Of a stretch of DNA of 64,000 nt, positions 29,799 to 41,572 are shown piece after piece; the stretch's first letter is position 1, and every line of letters begins with the position of its first letter. The stretch comes from Daphnia pulex. Its lineage: Eukaryota; Arthropoda; Branchiopoda; Diplostraca; Daphniidae. The stretch covers positions 7,135,001-7,199,000 of the forward strand of contig NC_060022.1 in assembly GCF_021134715.1 (NCBI RefSeq), written 5' to 3'. Under the pieces are notes generated by a model, which saw nothing but the letters and a program-made list of their open reading frames with translations, searched no databases and had not been told where the DNA came from. The position numbers were made by a program, and so were the translations under genes.

Positions 29799-30406
29799 CC
29801 CTGGTAGCACACTTACATCCATCGTCTATCATATAGATGTCTTAATGTCTAAATCAAATCTGATCTATCTGCAACCTAAATTGGATATCACATGGATACT
29901 CAATTTACTACAGCCTTATGCTATCTTCGTATAGATGTCCTATAGATCTACGTTTCTCATACGATCACGGACATCCATTTGTGTCTAGAAATTAGACGCT
30001 TAACAGACAGACGTAACATGACGTCTGTGAGATGTCTAAATTATCTGTCCACAGGATAGATGAGGAAGACAAGGACTTTACATTTTCATAATTTTAACTA
30101 CTAGTATTAATTTAAAGCCGTTGAACAAAACACAGTGAAAAAGCAATATAGAGTGGTGTAGTGGGTAGAGCACTGGAGTACCACTCCAAAGAACGTGGTT
30201 TCGCGCCCATCGAGAAACGTTTCTTTTTTTCTTTTTGCTTAAATTTAAGTCTTTTGAAGACGGCTGTAAGCCGTACCCATTTGGATGTCTTACAGCGCGA
30301 CATTAGTATAGACATAGGCAATCTTATGGACGTCGGGTTAAGACATCTCACTCGGCTGCAAAAGATGGGCGACGTACATCCTATAGATAGAGGCGTGCTA
30401 CCAGGG
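29799..30406. mobile_element. 608-bp MITE containing a tRNA-like segment
   Basis: Ends are CCCTGGTAGCACAC (29799-29812) and its inverted partner GCGTGCTACCAGGG (30393-30406), one mismatch. Subterminal ACATCC/ATAGATGTC motifs recur in both halves. No transposase. Confidence 0.6.
30151..30222 (+). repeat. tRNA-like segment inside the MITE
   Basis: Box A-like GTGGTGTAGTGGGTAGAGCA and box B-like GTGGTTTCGCGCCC about 35 bases apart. Not an intact tRNA. Confidence 0.45.
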
Positions 30407-31500
30407 TGGCAACGTCATAGTGTCAATTTAATTGGATTAAAGTTGTCGTCGTTGTAATTGATGGAAACGCAAATTTCCTTTACGAGTTGTATTTCTTTCC
30501 CGTTAGGTGGTTCTGACTTCATTCATTCAAGGCCGACGAATGTCAACACGGCCTTGGATTAAATCATTGTAAATAATCAAAAGTCAAAACATGGTCTGAA
30601 TAATACATAATACATAATACTTCAAAATTTGTCGAAATTTCTAATGCCTGTGGGGGCGACAGTGCAAGTGTGTAGTAAAAAGTACAAATTTTGAAGTGGA
30701 AAACTTTAGGGTACAGGGAAGGGTTCTCTGAGTTTATTTTATTGTAAATCATTCTTTTTATTCGTATAGAGTGAAGAATTGTGCTTCTTTTGGCACAAAG
30801 AAAAAAATTTTAGCTTTACTTTTAGTATTTTTTGTAAATTTTTGAAAACGCCGTATTTAACACGGCGCATATGGGGGGAAAACGGGTGTACCTAATAAAC
30901 TGAACGATACCGTAGCGCCGTTGGGGTGAATCTACGACAACTTCATGTGTAGAAAAAATGTAGATCATCATTAGATCTACTCAGGGCCAAAAGGAAAAAA
31001 ATCTAGCCCAAGCGGTTCAAGAGTAATTGCATTTTTTCTATGACACGTAGTGCCATAAGAATGCACTGAAAATAGGGGGGTGTACCTAATAGTTTGGTGG
31101 GTACTGTACACACACACACATATGTTAGACCATTTGGTGCTAGTGAATCTTTCCAACTATTGTGTGAAGAAGAGGGAAAATTTTGATTAAGAAGCAAGAA
31201 ACCTCTTCTTAATAAAAACGTATCCAGATTTAAATGCAATGCTTAAAAATTAAAAAAAATGATTGCAGTTGTGAAAACACATTTATATTTTTTATAATCT
31301 AATTGTCACCTGCTGTTTACGTTTCTACTCAGGGAATGAAAAGGAAGACGGGATGTCTGACTGACATGGCTGTCCATTAGACCAAATTGGTTAATTGTCA
31401 CAGTTGTGACAGTTAACGTAAATGGAAACATTCATTCAGGTGATGAATAATTGCAAATAGCCTACTTTGATGTTGACTTATGTGTGAAAGTGATTCTTCA
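30407..31500. other. No gene; mariner-like end sequences
   Basis: GGTGTACCTAATA occurs twice in the same orientation (near 30888 and 31080). On the minus strand the second reads CAGTACCCACCAAACTATTA, which resembles a Tc1/mariner terminus. A short hairpin CGCCGT/ACGGCG lies at about 30850-30868. No transposase frame remains. Confidence 0.4.
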
Positions 31501-31819
31501 AATGTTTGTTTTATAGGGAACACAAGATAGAATTGGAAAACCAAGAATCAGCCTGGATCGCTATTGCACAGACTGAGGAATAGAACTAGTTCCAACCCTG
31601 GATTTGGAAGGAGATTGTAAAGAACCACACATCCTACAAGGACTGATTGTCATCTCCCAAGTGTGCTTTCCATCCACTGTAATGTAAGATATCTTTACAT
31701 TTCTTTTTAGGTTTCAAATTTAAGCAGTATTATTGTTTAGGCTTTTTCATGCTGGTTCTGGCTTACTAACTCTTCTTGTCAAAGCTAACTATTAATTACT
31801 GAGTGGTAGTTTACCCGAT

Positions 31820-32280
31820 ATAACATGGCTTTTGTGTGCAAAAAGCTTGAGAGAGAAGCAAGTTCAACCAAACCTCAACTTTGCTCACATCTTGTTTGAG
31901 TATGGGTTCCAGGCAGATTATAATTTCCACACCAAATCAAGTCGGCTTGGGAAAGCCGGCTGCCTTGTGTTTCTGCGCCGGAACTGCTTCATGGGATAGG
32001 TAGATACACATTAAATTAATTCATTTGGAACTCGTCGTTTTAAACAACATGGAATTTTAAAATCTAATAGGTTAACCCAGATATGCTGCTTCAGCCAATA
32101 TTCTTCATGAAGTGCATGCTGCCGTAAAAAGAGGAGTATTGGGATCGCTTGTAGCAACCTGGACTGTTGGTGGACACAGGATCGTTACATTTCGCTTGGC
32201 CAGGATGGATTTTACAGGCTTGTTTGGCTTGGCTAAAAACTACTATACGACTTGGCTATACGACTTGGCTAAAAACAATT
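31820..32280 (+). pseudogene. Exon fragments of an unrecognised gene
   Basis: After AACCCAG an exon-like block at 32081-32230 reads YAASANILHEVHAAVKRG, VLGSLVATWTVGGHRIVTF. An upstream block (31860-31980) reads NLNFAHILFEYGFQADYNFH and AGCLVFLRRNCFMG before a TAG next to GTAGAT. The two do not join cleanly. The content is protein-like but I cannot name a family. The 3' side is cut by repeat DNA from about 32280. Confidence 0.3.
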
Positions 32281-32383
32281 ATTTTAGCAGTTTTTCATTA
32301 ATTACAGGAGAACTTATTAAGTAAATGGAATTATTTTTGTTCTGGTCGCACCGCATATTTTTTGTTTAATTTTCAAACCTAAA
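32281..32383 (-). repeat. Fragment of the Helentron-like repeat (R)
   Basis: Shares GGAATTATTTTTGTTCTGGT and CGCACCGCATATTTTTTGT with the repeats of the composite; just outside the inverted arm. Confidence 0.6.
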
Positions 32384-35332
32384 AGTAAAGCAATCTTTAT
32401 TGTTGATTTTTTTAAAGCCAAAAAAGAAATTAAAAAATTCAGACAAACCATTTTCAGAAGAATTACCTTGTTGTTTCGATTCGTTCGTTCGGTTAACGGT
32501 TCTTTATGGGAACCCAAAACCGGCACTTTTTCATAATACAAATATTTTCAAAATATTTATATATAAATCAGAAAACAATTATATAAATAAAGATGTAAGA
32601 TTAAAACTGGTAAAAAGTATTATATAAAGAATTATGATTTTCACGAAATTTTGACTTGTCTGAGACATGGCTACAAAAACATAGGTCAAAACAATATTTA
32701 TCCTTAATAAAGGTATACTTTAATGGGATGTGAACCATGATCCTCTTCATCATCAATCAGCGCTATAGATCTTATTGCAATTCAAAAGTAGTCAAGAGTA
32801 TAGGATTAGTCAAGCATAAAACAATTTCTAGTTCGGCTATAGGCCACAGTGGTGCGCATTGGCGTAAGCTGCGCACGACATTTGGCTATGTCGCGTACTT
32901 TTGAATTGCAATAAGATCTATAACCACTACATTAGTTCTTGTATACCATGGGAAACTATTTTGAAACGGAATTGATTGTTGTGTGTCATTGTTTTTTGCG
33001 TGAAAAAGTTCTTAATCGCGATATTTGGTCGTTACCAAACCTAGGCTTCATATACCCTTCCCCCGCACACAGATGATCACGAAAAACGATGTTGTTGAAA
33101 GTTGGACTTGAACCACTTTCCTCGCAAGAGCTATAGCCATTATACCGACAGCAGTTTCCCTCAAGCAACCTTTTCATAAGTGCGATGTCCTCCGGCGGTA
33201 AATTTGGTTTTCACGCATAGCCTCCGGCGGTTTGCACGACAGAGGTTCACGCATGGCCTCCGGCGGTATATTTGCAGGATAGAGAAATCCCGTACACACC
33301 TTTACATGACCTTGACATGGCAAGTCTCTGTAAAAATCAAAACGAGGGAAGCTATTGTGGAAAGTGGAATTTAGACCTAAGGTGGAAAAGTTGTAGTCAC
33401 AACCGCCAGATGTCACCAGTCGTTAAGCAATTATTTTAGCAGTTTTTCATTTTTTACGGGAGTACTAATTAAGTAAATGTATTTTTTTTCTGGTCGCACC
33501 GCATATTTTTAGTCTAATTGTTAAGACGAAAAAGTCCGAAATCTGTCGTAAAACGCCCGAGTTATGGAGTGTTACAGACAGACAGACAGACAAAAAGCAT
33601 GGTTTTATTTTGCCCTTCAGGCTCGCAAAAAAAACGAGCAAGCGCTTAAATAACGCTACTTAATGCGCGTCGCTCTAAATTAAGATAGAAAAGCAAGCTT
33701 ATCAGCTCGCCGCGAAGGGATAAATGTAAGCCAGTTGAAAACTGTCTTAAATGAAAAATTCAGGGCCTATTATTAAGTCGGACTTTTTGCTTAATGCCTT
33801 CCTAATTTTTCAGAATTTTTCTGTAAATTCTATGTTTTTTCTTTGAAATTTTCTGGAAAAAACTTCTATCGCGAAATTAATGGTTAACAAAGGGCATGGG
33901 TCAAAATCAAAACAATATTTTTATTCTAAAAAAAGTAAATCTATAATGAGACTTAAACCATGACCCTCTTCATTATCATGCCAGCGCTATAACCAACAAT
34001 CTATTTTTTGTCTTTTAATTCGATCCATTATCAAAGTAAATGAAATTATTTTTGTTCTGGCAGCACCGCATATTTTTTGTGTAATTATTAAGACCAAAAA
34101 GTCCGAAATCTGTTGTGAATCTGTTATTCACACTTTTCTTCACAGACTTTTTTGTCTTAAAACGGGATTTTCTGTCAGTTAAATATCCTTGCAAGTTAAT
34201 TACGTTTAGTTTGCTCAACTCATATTTTCCTATTTTTACACATAAAGTTCAGTGATTTTGAAATTTAAAAATAACCGCTCTTTAGTTTAATAACTGCAAA
34301 CTTAATTGCAATTCTGATTGTTGCGTCATGGTTGGGACATTACAGATTGCGTCATCACGGCGATGCTATGGACATCTGGTGGTAATTTATTTTGACCTAA
34401 AGTGAAAAAGTTGTAGTCGCCACCGCCAGATGTCACTGGTCATTATGCTGTTATTTTAGCAGTTTTTCATTAATTACGGGAAAACTAATTAAGTAAATGG
34501 AATTAATTTTGTTCTGGTCGCATCGCATAATTTTTGTGTAATTTTTAAGACCAAAAAGTCCGAAATCTGTCGTGAAACGCCCGAGCTATGGAGCGTTACA
34601 TACAGACAGACAAAGTGACATGGCTTTTTTTTCTGCGTATGCGATTAAGATAGAAAAGCAAGCTTATCAGCTCGCCGCGAAGGGATAGTCGTAAGCCAGT
34701 TGAAAACTGTCTTAAATGAAAAATTCAGGGCCTATTGTTAAGTCGGACTTTTTTACGATTCACAATTTTCTTCAAATGTTTTGGCCTAAAAACGGGATTT
34801 TTCTTTCACAGTTCAATATCCTTGCAAGTTATTTACGTTTAGTTTGCTCAACTCATATTTTCGAATTTTTACACACAAAGTTCAATAATTCAATCTAAAA
34901 ATAACCATCTTTTAGTCAAATAACTGCAAAATATAAATGAAATCTGGTTATTGCGTCATGGTTGGGACATTAATTATTGCGTCATAACGGCGATGCTTTG
35001 GACATCTGGTGGTGATTTATTTCGACCTAAAGTGAAAAAGCTGTAGTTCAACCGCCAGATGTCACTAGTCGCTATGCAATGTTTATAGCAACTTTTCATT
35101 AATTACGGGAGAACTAATTAAGCAAATGAAATTATTTTTGTTCTGGTCGCATCGCATATTTTTTGTCTAAATTTTAAGACCAAAAAGTCCAAAATCTGTC
35201 GTGAAACACCCGAGCTATGGAGCGTTACATACACACAGACAGACAGGCAGACAGACAGACAGACAAAGTGACATGGTTTTTATTTTTCTGCGTATGCGAT
35301 TATTAGCTTCGCCCTTCGGGCTCGCAATTATT
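32384..35332. repeat. Composite left arm (2.95 kb)
   Basis: Holds R repeats in minus orientation: a 5' piece ending near 33640, a copy at about 33681-34643 and one at about 34645-35332. R ends carry GCCCTTCGGGC hairpins, a CTGT/CAGA microsatellite and, at the other end, GCGAGCT/AGCTTGC. All small open frames in it have exact mirror copies in the right arm. Also contains tRNA-like segments (B box GGTTCAAGTCC on minus near 33109). Confidence 0.88.
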
Positions 35333-36345
35333 TTATTTAATGCGAAGAAATACTACTGCGGCTGACTGCAGCGAATGGTCAGACGAGTAACGCGAGCCCG
35401 TCCGTTTTTTCAGTGCTTGTCGCTGGTCCGTCCGCTATTTAGCGCTGTCGCCCGTCCGCTGTTTTCGGCGGCTCATTAATATAAGCGAAAAATAATCCAT
35501 TCAAATGTTTTGCGCTAGATCTAGCGCTTTCTAAGCGCGCGTGGCGCTAGCGATTTGTTTGCGATAAACTTGCGCACGATGCGCTAAATATATATTTAGC
35601 GCAATTTATTTCATTGTATTATTTACGAAACTCGCAAGCGCTTCGTTAATTTAAATAAACGGTTGTGACAGGGAAAACGATTGCGGCGACTGGACAAGTA
35701 GCGGACACGCGTGCATAATTTTCGCGCTTGCCTCGAGTCCGTTTATAACTTACGAAAAACGCAAGCTTTAAAATGAATGTTTAGCGCTTCTTGCGCGATT
35801 TGAGCGTATTATTTTATCATATATTTAAAAAAGCGCAAGCGCTTAAATAACGCTATAGGCCTACTTAATGCGAATCGCTCTGAATTAAATTTTGTTATTT
35901 AATGCAAAGGAAAACGTCTGCGCTGACTGGTCAGACGAGTAATGTGAGCCCGTCCGCTATTTCCGCTGGTCCTTTCCGGTGTTTTCGGCTGATTATTATA
36001 AGCGAAAAATGATTCATTCAAAAGTTTTGCGCTAGATCTAGCGCTATCTAAGCACGCATGGCGCTAGCTATTGGTTTGCGATAAACTTGCGCGCGATTCG
36101 CTAAATTTAGCGCAATTTATTTCATTGTATTATTTACGAATCGCGCAAGCGGTTCGTTAATTTTAATAAAATGTTGCGAAAGGGAAAACGATTGCGGTGA
36201 ATGGACGATAAGCGTGCACCCGTACATGATAAGCCCATACATTATGAATAAGCTCGCTGGGCCAATTATTTTAAACTGTTCGCGCTGGATCTATAGCGCT
36301 ATCTAAGCGCGTATGGCGCTAGTGAATTACCTGTGATAAACTATT
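35333..36345. repeat. GCGC-motif-rich block, two ~520-bp units
   Basis: The sequence is dense in AGCGC/GCGCT words and has two copies of the perfect 16-bp palindrome GCGCTAGATCTAGCGC (35512-35527 and 36029-36044), with a decayed third at about 36280. GTCAGACGAGTAA and GTCCGTCCGCT motifs also recur. No coding. It resembles an iteron array or a protein-binding region. Confidence 0.65.
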
Positions 36346-36349
36346 GCGG

Positions 36350-37065
36350 GCTCGCAATAAGAAAAACCCCCGAAGGGCGAAGCTAATAACCGCATACGCA
36401 GAAAAAAAAAAGCCATGTCACTTTGTATGTATGTATGTATGTGTGTATGTAACGCTCCATAACTCGTGTGTTTTACGACAGATTTCGGACAATTTGGTCT
36501 TAAAAATTACACAAAAAATATGCGGTGCGACCAGATCAAAAATAATTTCATTTACTTAATTAGTTTTCCCGTAATTAATGAAAAACTGTTAAAATAATTG
36601 CTTAATGACTGGTGACATCTTGCGGTGGCGACTACAACTTTTTCACTTAATGACTAGTGACATCTTGCGGTGGCGACTACAACTTTTCACCTGGTTTAAA
36701 TTCCACTTTCCTTTCTTAACGTGCTTGTCATTTACTTAACGTATTAAGTTTAAAATAACGTGTTAAGTTTAAAATTAATTCTTTCTTGTCGAATATTTTT
36801 TGTTGAAATATATTCGTTATGGATGTTTAAAAATGATTAAAAACCATCAGATGTCCATAGCATCGCCGCGATGACGCAATCATTAGTGTCCCAGCCATGA
36901 CGCAACAACCAGATTTGATTTGTATTTAAGTTTTGCAGTTATTAAACTTAGAGGTGGTTATTTTTAGATTCAATTATTGAACTTTATGTGTAAAAATAGG
37001 AACATTTGAGTTGAGCAAACTAAACGAATATAACTTGTAAGGATATTGAACTGTGACAGAAAAAT
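36350..37065 (+). repeat. R repeat 5' part, upstream of Helitron ORF
   Basis: Starts GAAGGGCGAAGCTAATAACC and carries a TGTATG microsatellite. Nearly identical at first to 38978-39390. It keeps the R sequence to GGATATTGAACTGTGACAGA, then changes into the promoter region of the plus ORF. Confidence 0.75.
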
Positions 37066-37094
37066 CCCACATGATTGCAATTGCGAAAGAAAGT

Positions 37095-37800
37095 ATTGAT
37101 ACGAGGTTATATAAAGGCGCTTCGATTCGAGGTGATTTTAAAGGGTGCCAAACACACACCGTTTCTGTCAGACTGTTTTTACCACACACAAATACTCTGC
37201 CTGATTGTTTTTTTACCACACAACAAAAAAACAAGAAAGAACATCAACAATTTAATTTCATTCAAGTACCTTAAAGCTAGACCCAAGAACCCCTAGCAAA
37301 GGTAAAACTTTGTTGATTATCTATTCCCAGAATATCGATTGTATTTACCATACAAAAACAAGGAAGAATTGATTTTAAAGGGTGCCAAACACACACCGTT
37401 ATACACGACCGTTATACCGTTACACACACGAGGTTATATAAAGGCGCTTCGACTCGAGGTGATTTTATAGGGTGAAAAACACACACCGTTTCTGTCAGAC
37501 TGTTTTTACCACACAAAAATACTCTGCCTGATTGTTTTTTTACCCCACAAAAAAACAAGAAAGAACATCAACAATTTAATTTCATTCAAGAACCTTAAAG
37601 CTAGACCCAAGAACCCCTAGCAAAGGTAAAACTTTGTTGATTATCTATTCCCAGAATATCGATTGTATTTACCATACAAAAACAAGGAAGAATTGATTTT
37701 AAAGGGTGCCAAACACACACCGTTTCTGTCTGATTGTTTTTTACCACACAAAAAAAACAAGAAAGGTCTTTGCTCCATCAACAACCTTAAAGCTAGACCA
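37095..37800 (+). repeat. Tandem ~327-bp promoter-region repeats
   Basis: About two and a half copies. Two contain GAGGTTATATAAAGGCGCTTCG, i.e. TATATAAAG at 37108-37116 and 37435-37443. All share GGGTGCCAAACACACACCGT and, near 37273, 37596 and 37789, CCTTAAAGCTAGACC. Confidence 0.7.
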
Positions 37801-37883
37801 AGTTCTTTGTCTTCATAGGGCTTAAGTTAGAAGTTAAGACTTCAGTTAGAGTCAAATCTATTCCCAGATTATCGAACGTCAAA

Positions 37884-38972
37884 ATGTCTTCTAAAAGAAA
37901 ACGAAAGGATGAACTTGCAGCTAGGCAAGCCAAACGTAGAGCAACGGAATCTGAAGTACAGCGGTTTGCTCGACTTGAAGCAAATGCTGTTAGGAATGCT
38001 GCAGCACGATCAGTTGAGTCTGAAGTACAGCGGTGTGCTCGACTTGAAACAAAAGCTGTCAGAACAGCTGCAGCACGATCAGCCGAGTCTGAAGAACAGC
38101 GGTGTGCTCGACTTGAAACAAATGCTGTCAGGAATGCAATCGCCAGAGAAGCCGAGTCTGAAGAACAGCGGTATGCTCGACTAGAAACAAATGCTGTCAG
38201 GAATACAATCGCCAGAAAAGCCGAGTCTGAAGAACAGCGGTATGCTCGACTAGAAACAAATGCTGTCAGGAATACAATCGCCAGAGAAACCGAGTCTGTT
38301 GAACAGCGGTGTGCTCGACTTGAAACAAATGCTATCAGGAATGCAATCGCCAGGGAAGCCGAGTGTCCTCAACAAACTGCTGCTAGACTTGCTGCTTCCG
38401 CTGCTCGATTTGCCACCACTATATCCAACGAAACCCAAGATGAAGCTACCGATAGGCGACAAAGTAATGCAAGTATTCAACGACGATCTAGGGAAACCCG
38501 TCAAATCTCCAAAGAAGAATATCTAGATGCTTTTGATGCTTCCGTCAATGGACCGCTTCATAAGCAACCTTTCGTCGACAAGCATATGAAAAAATTCCAT
38601 TCTGAATTGCATCAATTAAATCAGCAGCATTGCCTCCACTGTCGAGAATTGTGGCCTACAAGAGATGCAATTGTCGATCCCTACATTTGCCGCCGTTGCA
38701 AGAAACTTACGGAATTCAACCCTTTTGGCATTCAAAATTATATGGTGCGTGATTTTTCATCTATTCCACTAGCAATTCAGAAGCACATACGGGAACTTAC
38801 TCCTCTTGAAGAAATGCTTCTCTCGCCAGTAACTTCCATCATGTCTGTCTTCCGGCTACCTTCTGGTGGACATGTTTCTCGTGGCTACGTGGCAAATTTC
38901 AAACAAGACGTAGCCGGATTCATCAGAGAGATTCCTCTCACAGCAGAGCAACTTCCGTGCCTAATAAAATAG
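37884..38972 (+). CDS. Helitron N-terminal protein fragment (DUF6570 type), 362 aa
   Basis: The ORF starts ATG with A at -3 (GTCAAAATG). Residues about 1-170 are basic 23-residue repeats of the form ESEEQRYARLETNAVRN, six or more. A Cys-x2-Cys ... Cys-x2-Cys zinc-ribbon-like segment follows (HCLHCREL, ICRRCKK, about 245-275), then FNPFGIQNYMVRDFSSIP, LTPLEEMLLSPVTSI and GYVANFKQDV, typical of the DUF6570 region before the Rep domain in arthropod Helitrons. The protein stops at LPCLIK* where the R repeat begins, so the Rep-helicase is missing from this strand. A separable regulatory or capture role is possible but unproven. Confidence 0.75.
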   Translation: MSSKRKRKDELAARQAKRRATESEVQRFARLEANAVRNAAARSVESEVQRCARLETKAVRTAAARSAESEEQRCARLETNAVRNAIAREAESEEQRYARLETNAVRNTIARKAESEEQRYARLETNAVRNTIARETESVEQRCARLETNAIRNAIAREAECPQQTAARLAASAARFATTISNETQDEATDRRQSNASIQRRSRETRQISKEEYLDAFDASVNGPLHKQPFVDKHMKKFHSELHQLNQQHCLHCRELWPTRDAIVDPYICRRCKKLTEFNPFGIQNYMVRDFSSIPLAIQKHIRELTPLEEMLLSPVTSIMSVFRLPSGGHVSRGYVANFKQDVAGFIREIPLTAEQLPCLIK

Positions 38973-38977
38973 TAATA

Positions 38978-39515
38978 CGCCGAAGGGCGAAGCTAATAAC
39001 CGCATACGCAGAAAAAAAAAGCCATGTCACTTTGTATGTATGTATGTATGTGTGTATGTAACGCTCCATAAATCGTGTGTTTTACGATAGATTTCGGACA
39101 ATTTGGTCTTAAAAATTACACAAAAAATATGCGGTGCGACCAGAACAAAAATAATTTCATTTACTTAATTAGTTTTCCCGTAATTAATGAAAAACTGTTA
39201 AAATAATTGCTTAATGACTGGTGACATCTTGCGGTGGCGACTACAACTTTTTCACCTTAGGTTTAAATTCCACTTTCCATTCTTAACGTGCTTGTCATTT
39301 ACTTAACGTTTTAAGTTTAAAATAACGTGTTAAGTTTAAAATTAATTCTTTCTTGTCGAATATTTTTTATTGAAATATACCAAAAAGTATGTGAAGAAAA
39401 GTGTGAATTGTGAATAAGTCCGACTTAACAATAGGCCCTGAATTTGTCATTTAAGACAGTTTTCAACTGGCTTACGACTATCCCTTCGCGGCGAGCTGAT
39501 AAGCTTGCTTTTCTT
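38978..39515 (+). repeat. R repeat, full-length internal copy
   Basis: Direct repeat of 36350 onward for about 400 bp, then the R 3' end: ...GGCGAGCTGATAAGCTTGCTT. Abuts the stop of the plus ORF. Confidence 0.75.
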
Positions 39516-41324
39516 TCTTATTTTTGTATCACTTTCCGTAGATGCTGTGCATTGGTGTGAACGGGTCAGCTTAGCATCCAGAGGACTGCAGTGGCCAACG
39601 CAAGGTAGGAAGACTATTTCTAACTGTTTTAGTGTTTTTTTAGTCCAGTAAAGCTTAACAAGTGGCAACATAACAATCGAAGTGTACGTAGAAACAAAAA
39701 GACTGGTGCAGTTGTTGATATCTCGTCTTGACTTAGGCCACTCATTGTCTCACTTTTTTCTCTAAATTGACGTTGAGGTACTTCGTCACCGGAGTCTCAG
39801 CTAAATTTTGTAGGCATTAACTCAATCGCCTAACAGTTAATGATAAGGCTTGAGGTTTAAAGCTAAGTTTTTCGTGTGGCAGAAGCTCGTTTGTCCAAAG
39901 TCGTTGGACTGTTTTCCCGCGAACTTTTTCGTTGACAGGTTCATAGTAGTTTCTTTCTAGATGGAACATTCAGGATAACCTGGAAAAGATTTTCACCTGG
40001 AAGGAGATTGCTCTTATCGTCGATGTATTTTCAATTCTTATCGTGCATTTAGTTTCACGTTTATAGTTGTAATACGATTTCACTTATTTTAGGGTCAACC
40101 TAGTCTGCGATCAAATAGAAAACTTAGAAGGACACGCCCCAGCAATACTTTGCGGTTACCACTCCAACTTAGCTGCGCTTAGCTGGGGGAAAAAAAACGA
40201 ACAAAATTAAGTTAACATTGAAGTAATCGCAAATCTCTTGAAGTAAAAAAAACCATAAACCATTATGACGCGAATGTGTTGGTCGTTTAGTGGATTCAGC
40301 GGAACGAGGAGCAGTGAAAAATGCTGAACCAAACAAAGAAAATTAGATGGGGTACTGTTAGATGCATTGTGAAATAGACGTGAGAGTAGAAAGGTAACTT
40401 CACTATAACTGCACGACAAAAATTGTGTATTGCTCAAGTCTGTACACATCCTTTTTCAACTCCTGCATCATCCGATTATTGGCGACTGAACTGCAGTTTC
40501 AGTTCACTTTGATTTTGTACCCCGTCAACCCTCAGCTTGAAAATTATTGAGTTCAAGCACATGAGATGGGCTGTTATCGGCCGAATGCAGTCGAATTGAA
40601 TGCCTTTCTCTTTTGGTATGTACTACAAAAAAAGTAAACTAATCGAATTTTCAATTTAATATGGAACAAATCTATTTGCTATTCAGCAGACCTGCGCCTC
40701 AAAATTACTTTGTAATTAACGGTGCCACTGCAGATAGGTCAATTATTCCATAATAAAGCAGTAAAGCACTAATTAAAAATTCGAATTTCTAGATTTCCCC
40801 CGAAAGTTGATCATTCTTAACAAAAATTATGCACTATTATTTTAGGTTGGCAGCCGGGATGTTCTAAGGCCTTTTTCGAACCGGGAAAAAAAGAGACAGG
40901 CATAAAAAATGAGATGACACTGACTGCACCGATGTCCACGAGAGAGGGAAATTGTAAGTTATTTGGTTAGTCATTAACTCATTGCCGTTTAGAAATATTT
41001 TGTTGCATTATTTCTATAAGAAAAATAATTAAGAAAATATCCAGTGCCTACGTTTGTGCGATGTAATAGGTTGAAGACGGTTGAAGAAGGTGAAACGGTG
41101 GCTTTTTTTCGGGAGGGGAGTGGCGGATTAGCTATTGTTAACAAGAGCAGCGGTAATGAGCGCCTGAGAGTTGATCACTGTTAAAAAACTTAACAACTAT
41201 TTCGGGGTTAAACGCCCTAAATTCTCGCTAGACCAGATCTGGGGTTCCCAAACCCGAAAAATTTGTATCGTATCGCAATACGAAACGTTCGGGGTTGTAT
41301 AGAAGACAAATAAAAGATGCAACT
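39516..41324. other. 1.8-kb non-coding spacer
   Basis: Lies between an R 3' end on plus (39515) and one on minus (41396). Minus frames here (39447-39671, 40207-40449) have no domain. A long AT-rich stretch, origin unknown. Confidence 0.5.
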
Positions 41325-41395
41325 TGGGCCAGGATCGAACCTCCAACCTTTGACTTGCTATCTCAGCTCGCTAACCACTACACCATTTGACTATA
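41325..41395 (-). repeat. tRNA-derived SINE head
   Basis: On the minus strand box A TGGTGTAGTGGTTAGCGAGC and box B GGAGGTTCGATCCTGG have tRNA spacing. Sequence below 41325 may be the SINE body. Confidence 0.55.
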
Positions 41396-41485
41396 TAGAA
41401 AAGCAAGCTTATCAGCTCGCCCAATGGATAGTCGTAAGCCAGTTAAAAACTGTCTTAAATGACAAATTCAGGACCTATTTTGTAT
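41396..41485 (-). repeat. R-type 3' terminus of the Rep-helicase element
   Basis: On the minus strand ends GGGCGAGCTGATAAGCTTGC then TTTTCTAT, the same 3' end as the R repeats, 88 bases after the stop codon of the Rep-helicase ORF. Confidence 0.7.
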
Positions 41486-41572
41486 TCAAAATTGACGTTA
41501 CGTTGTTGAGTGACAAAGGCACACGAAAAGCGAATTTATGAGACAGCAAAACAGTAAGAAAATAAAACAAAT

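Noticed and set aside
33174..34898. Several small ORFs with identical partners at 45390-47303
   Set aside because: Conservation is explained by the inverted arms; both copies are the same DNA and none resembles a protein family.
35220..35280. Short regular CAGA/CTGT repeats resembling a repeat array
   Set aside because: Four-base microsatellite inside R repeats; no unique spacers, so not a CRISPR-like array.
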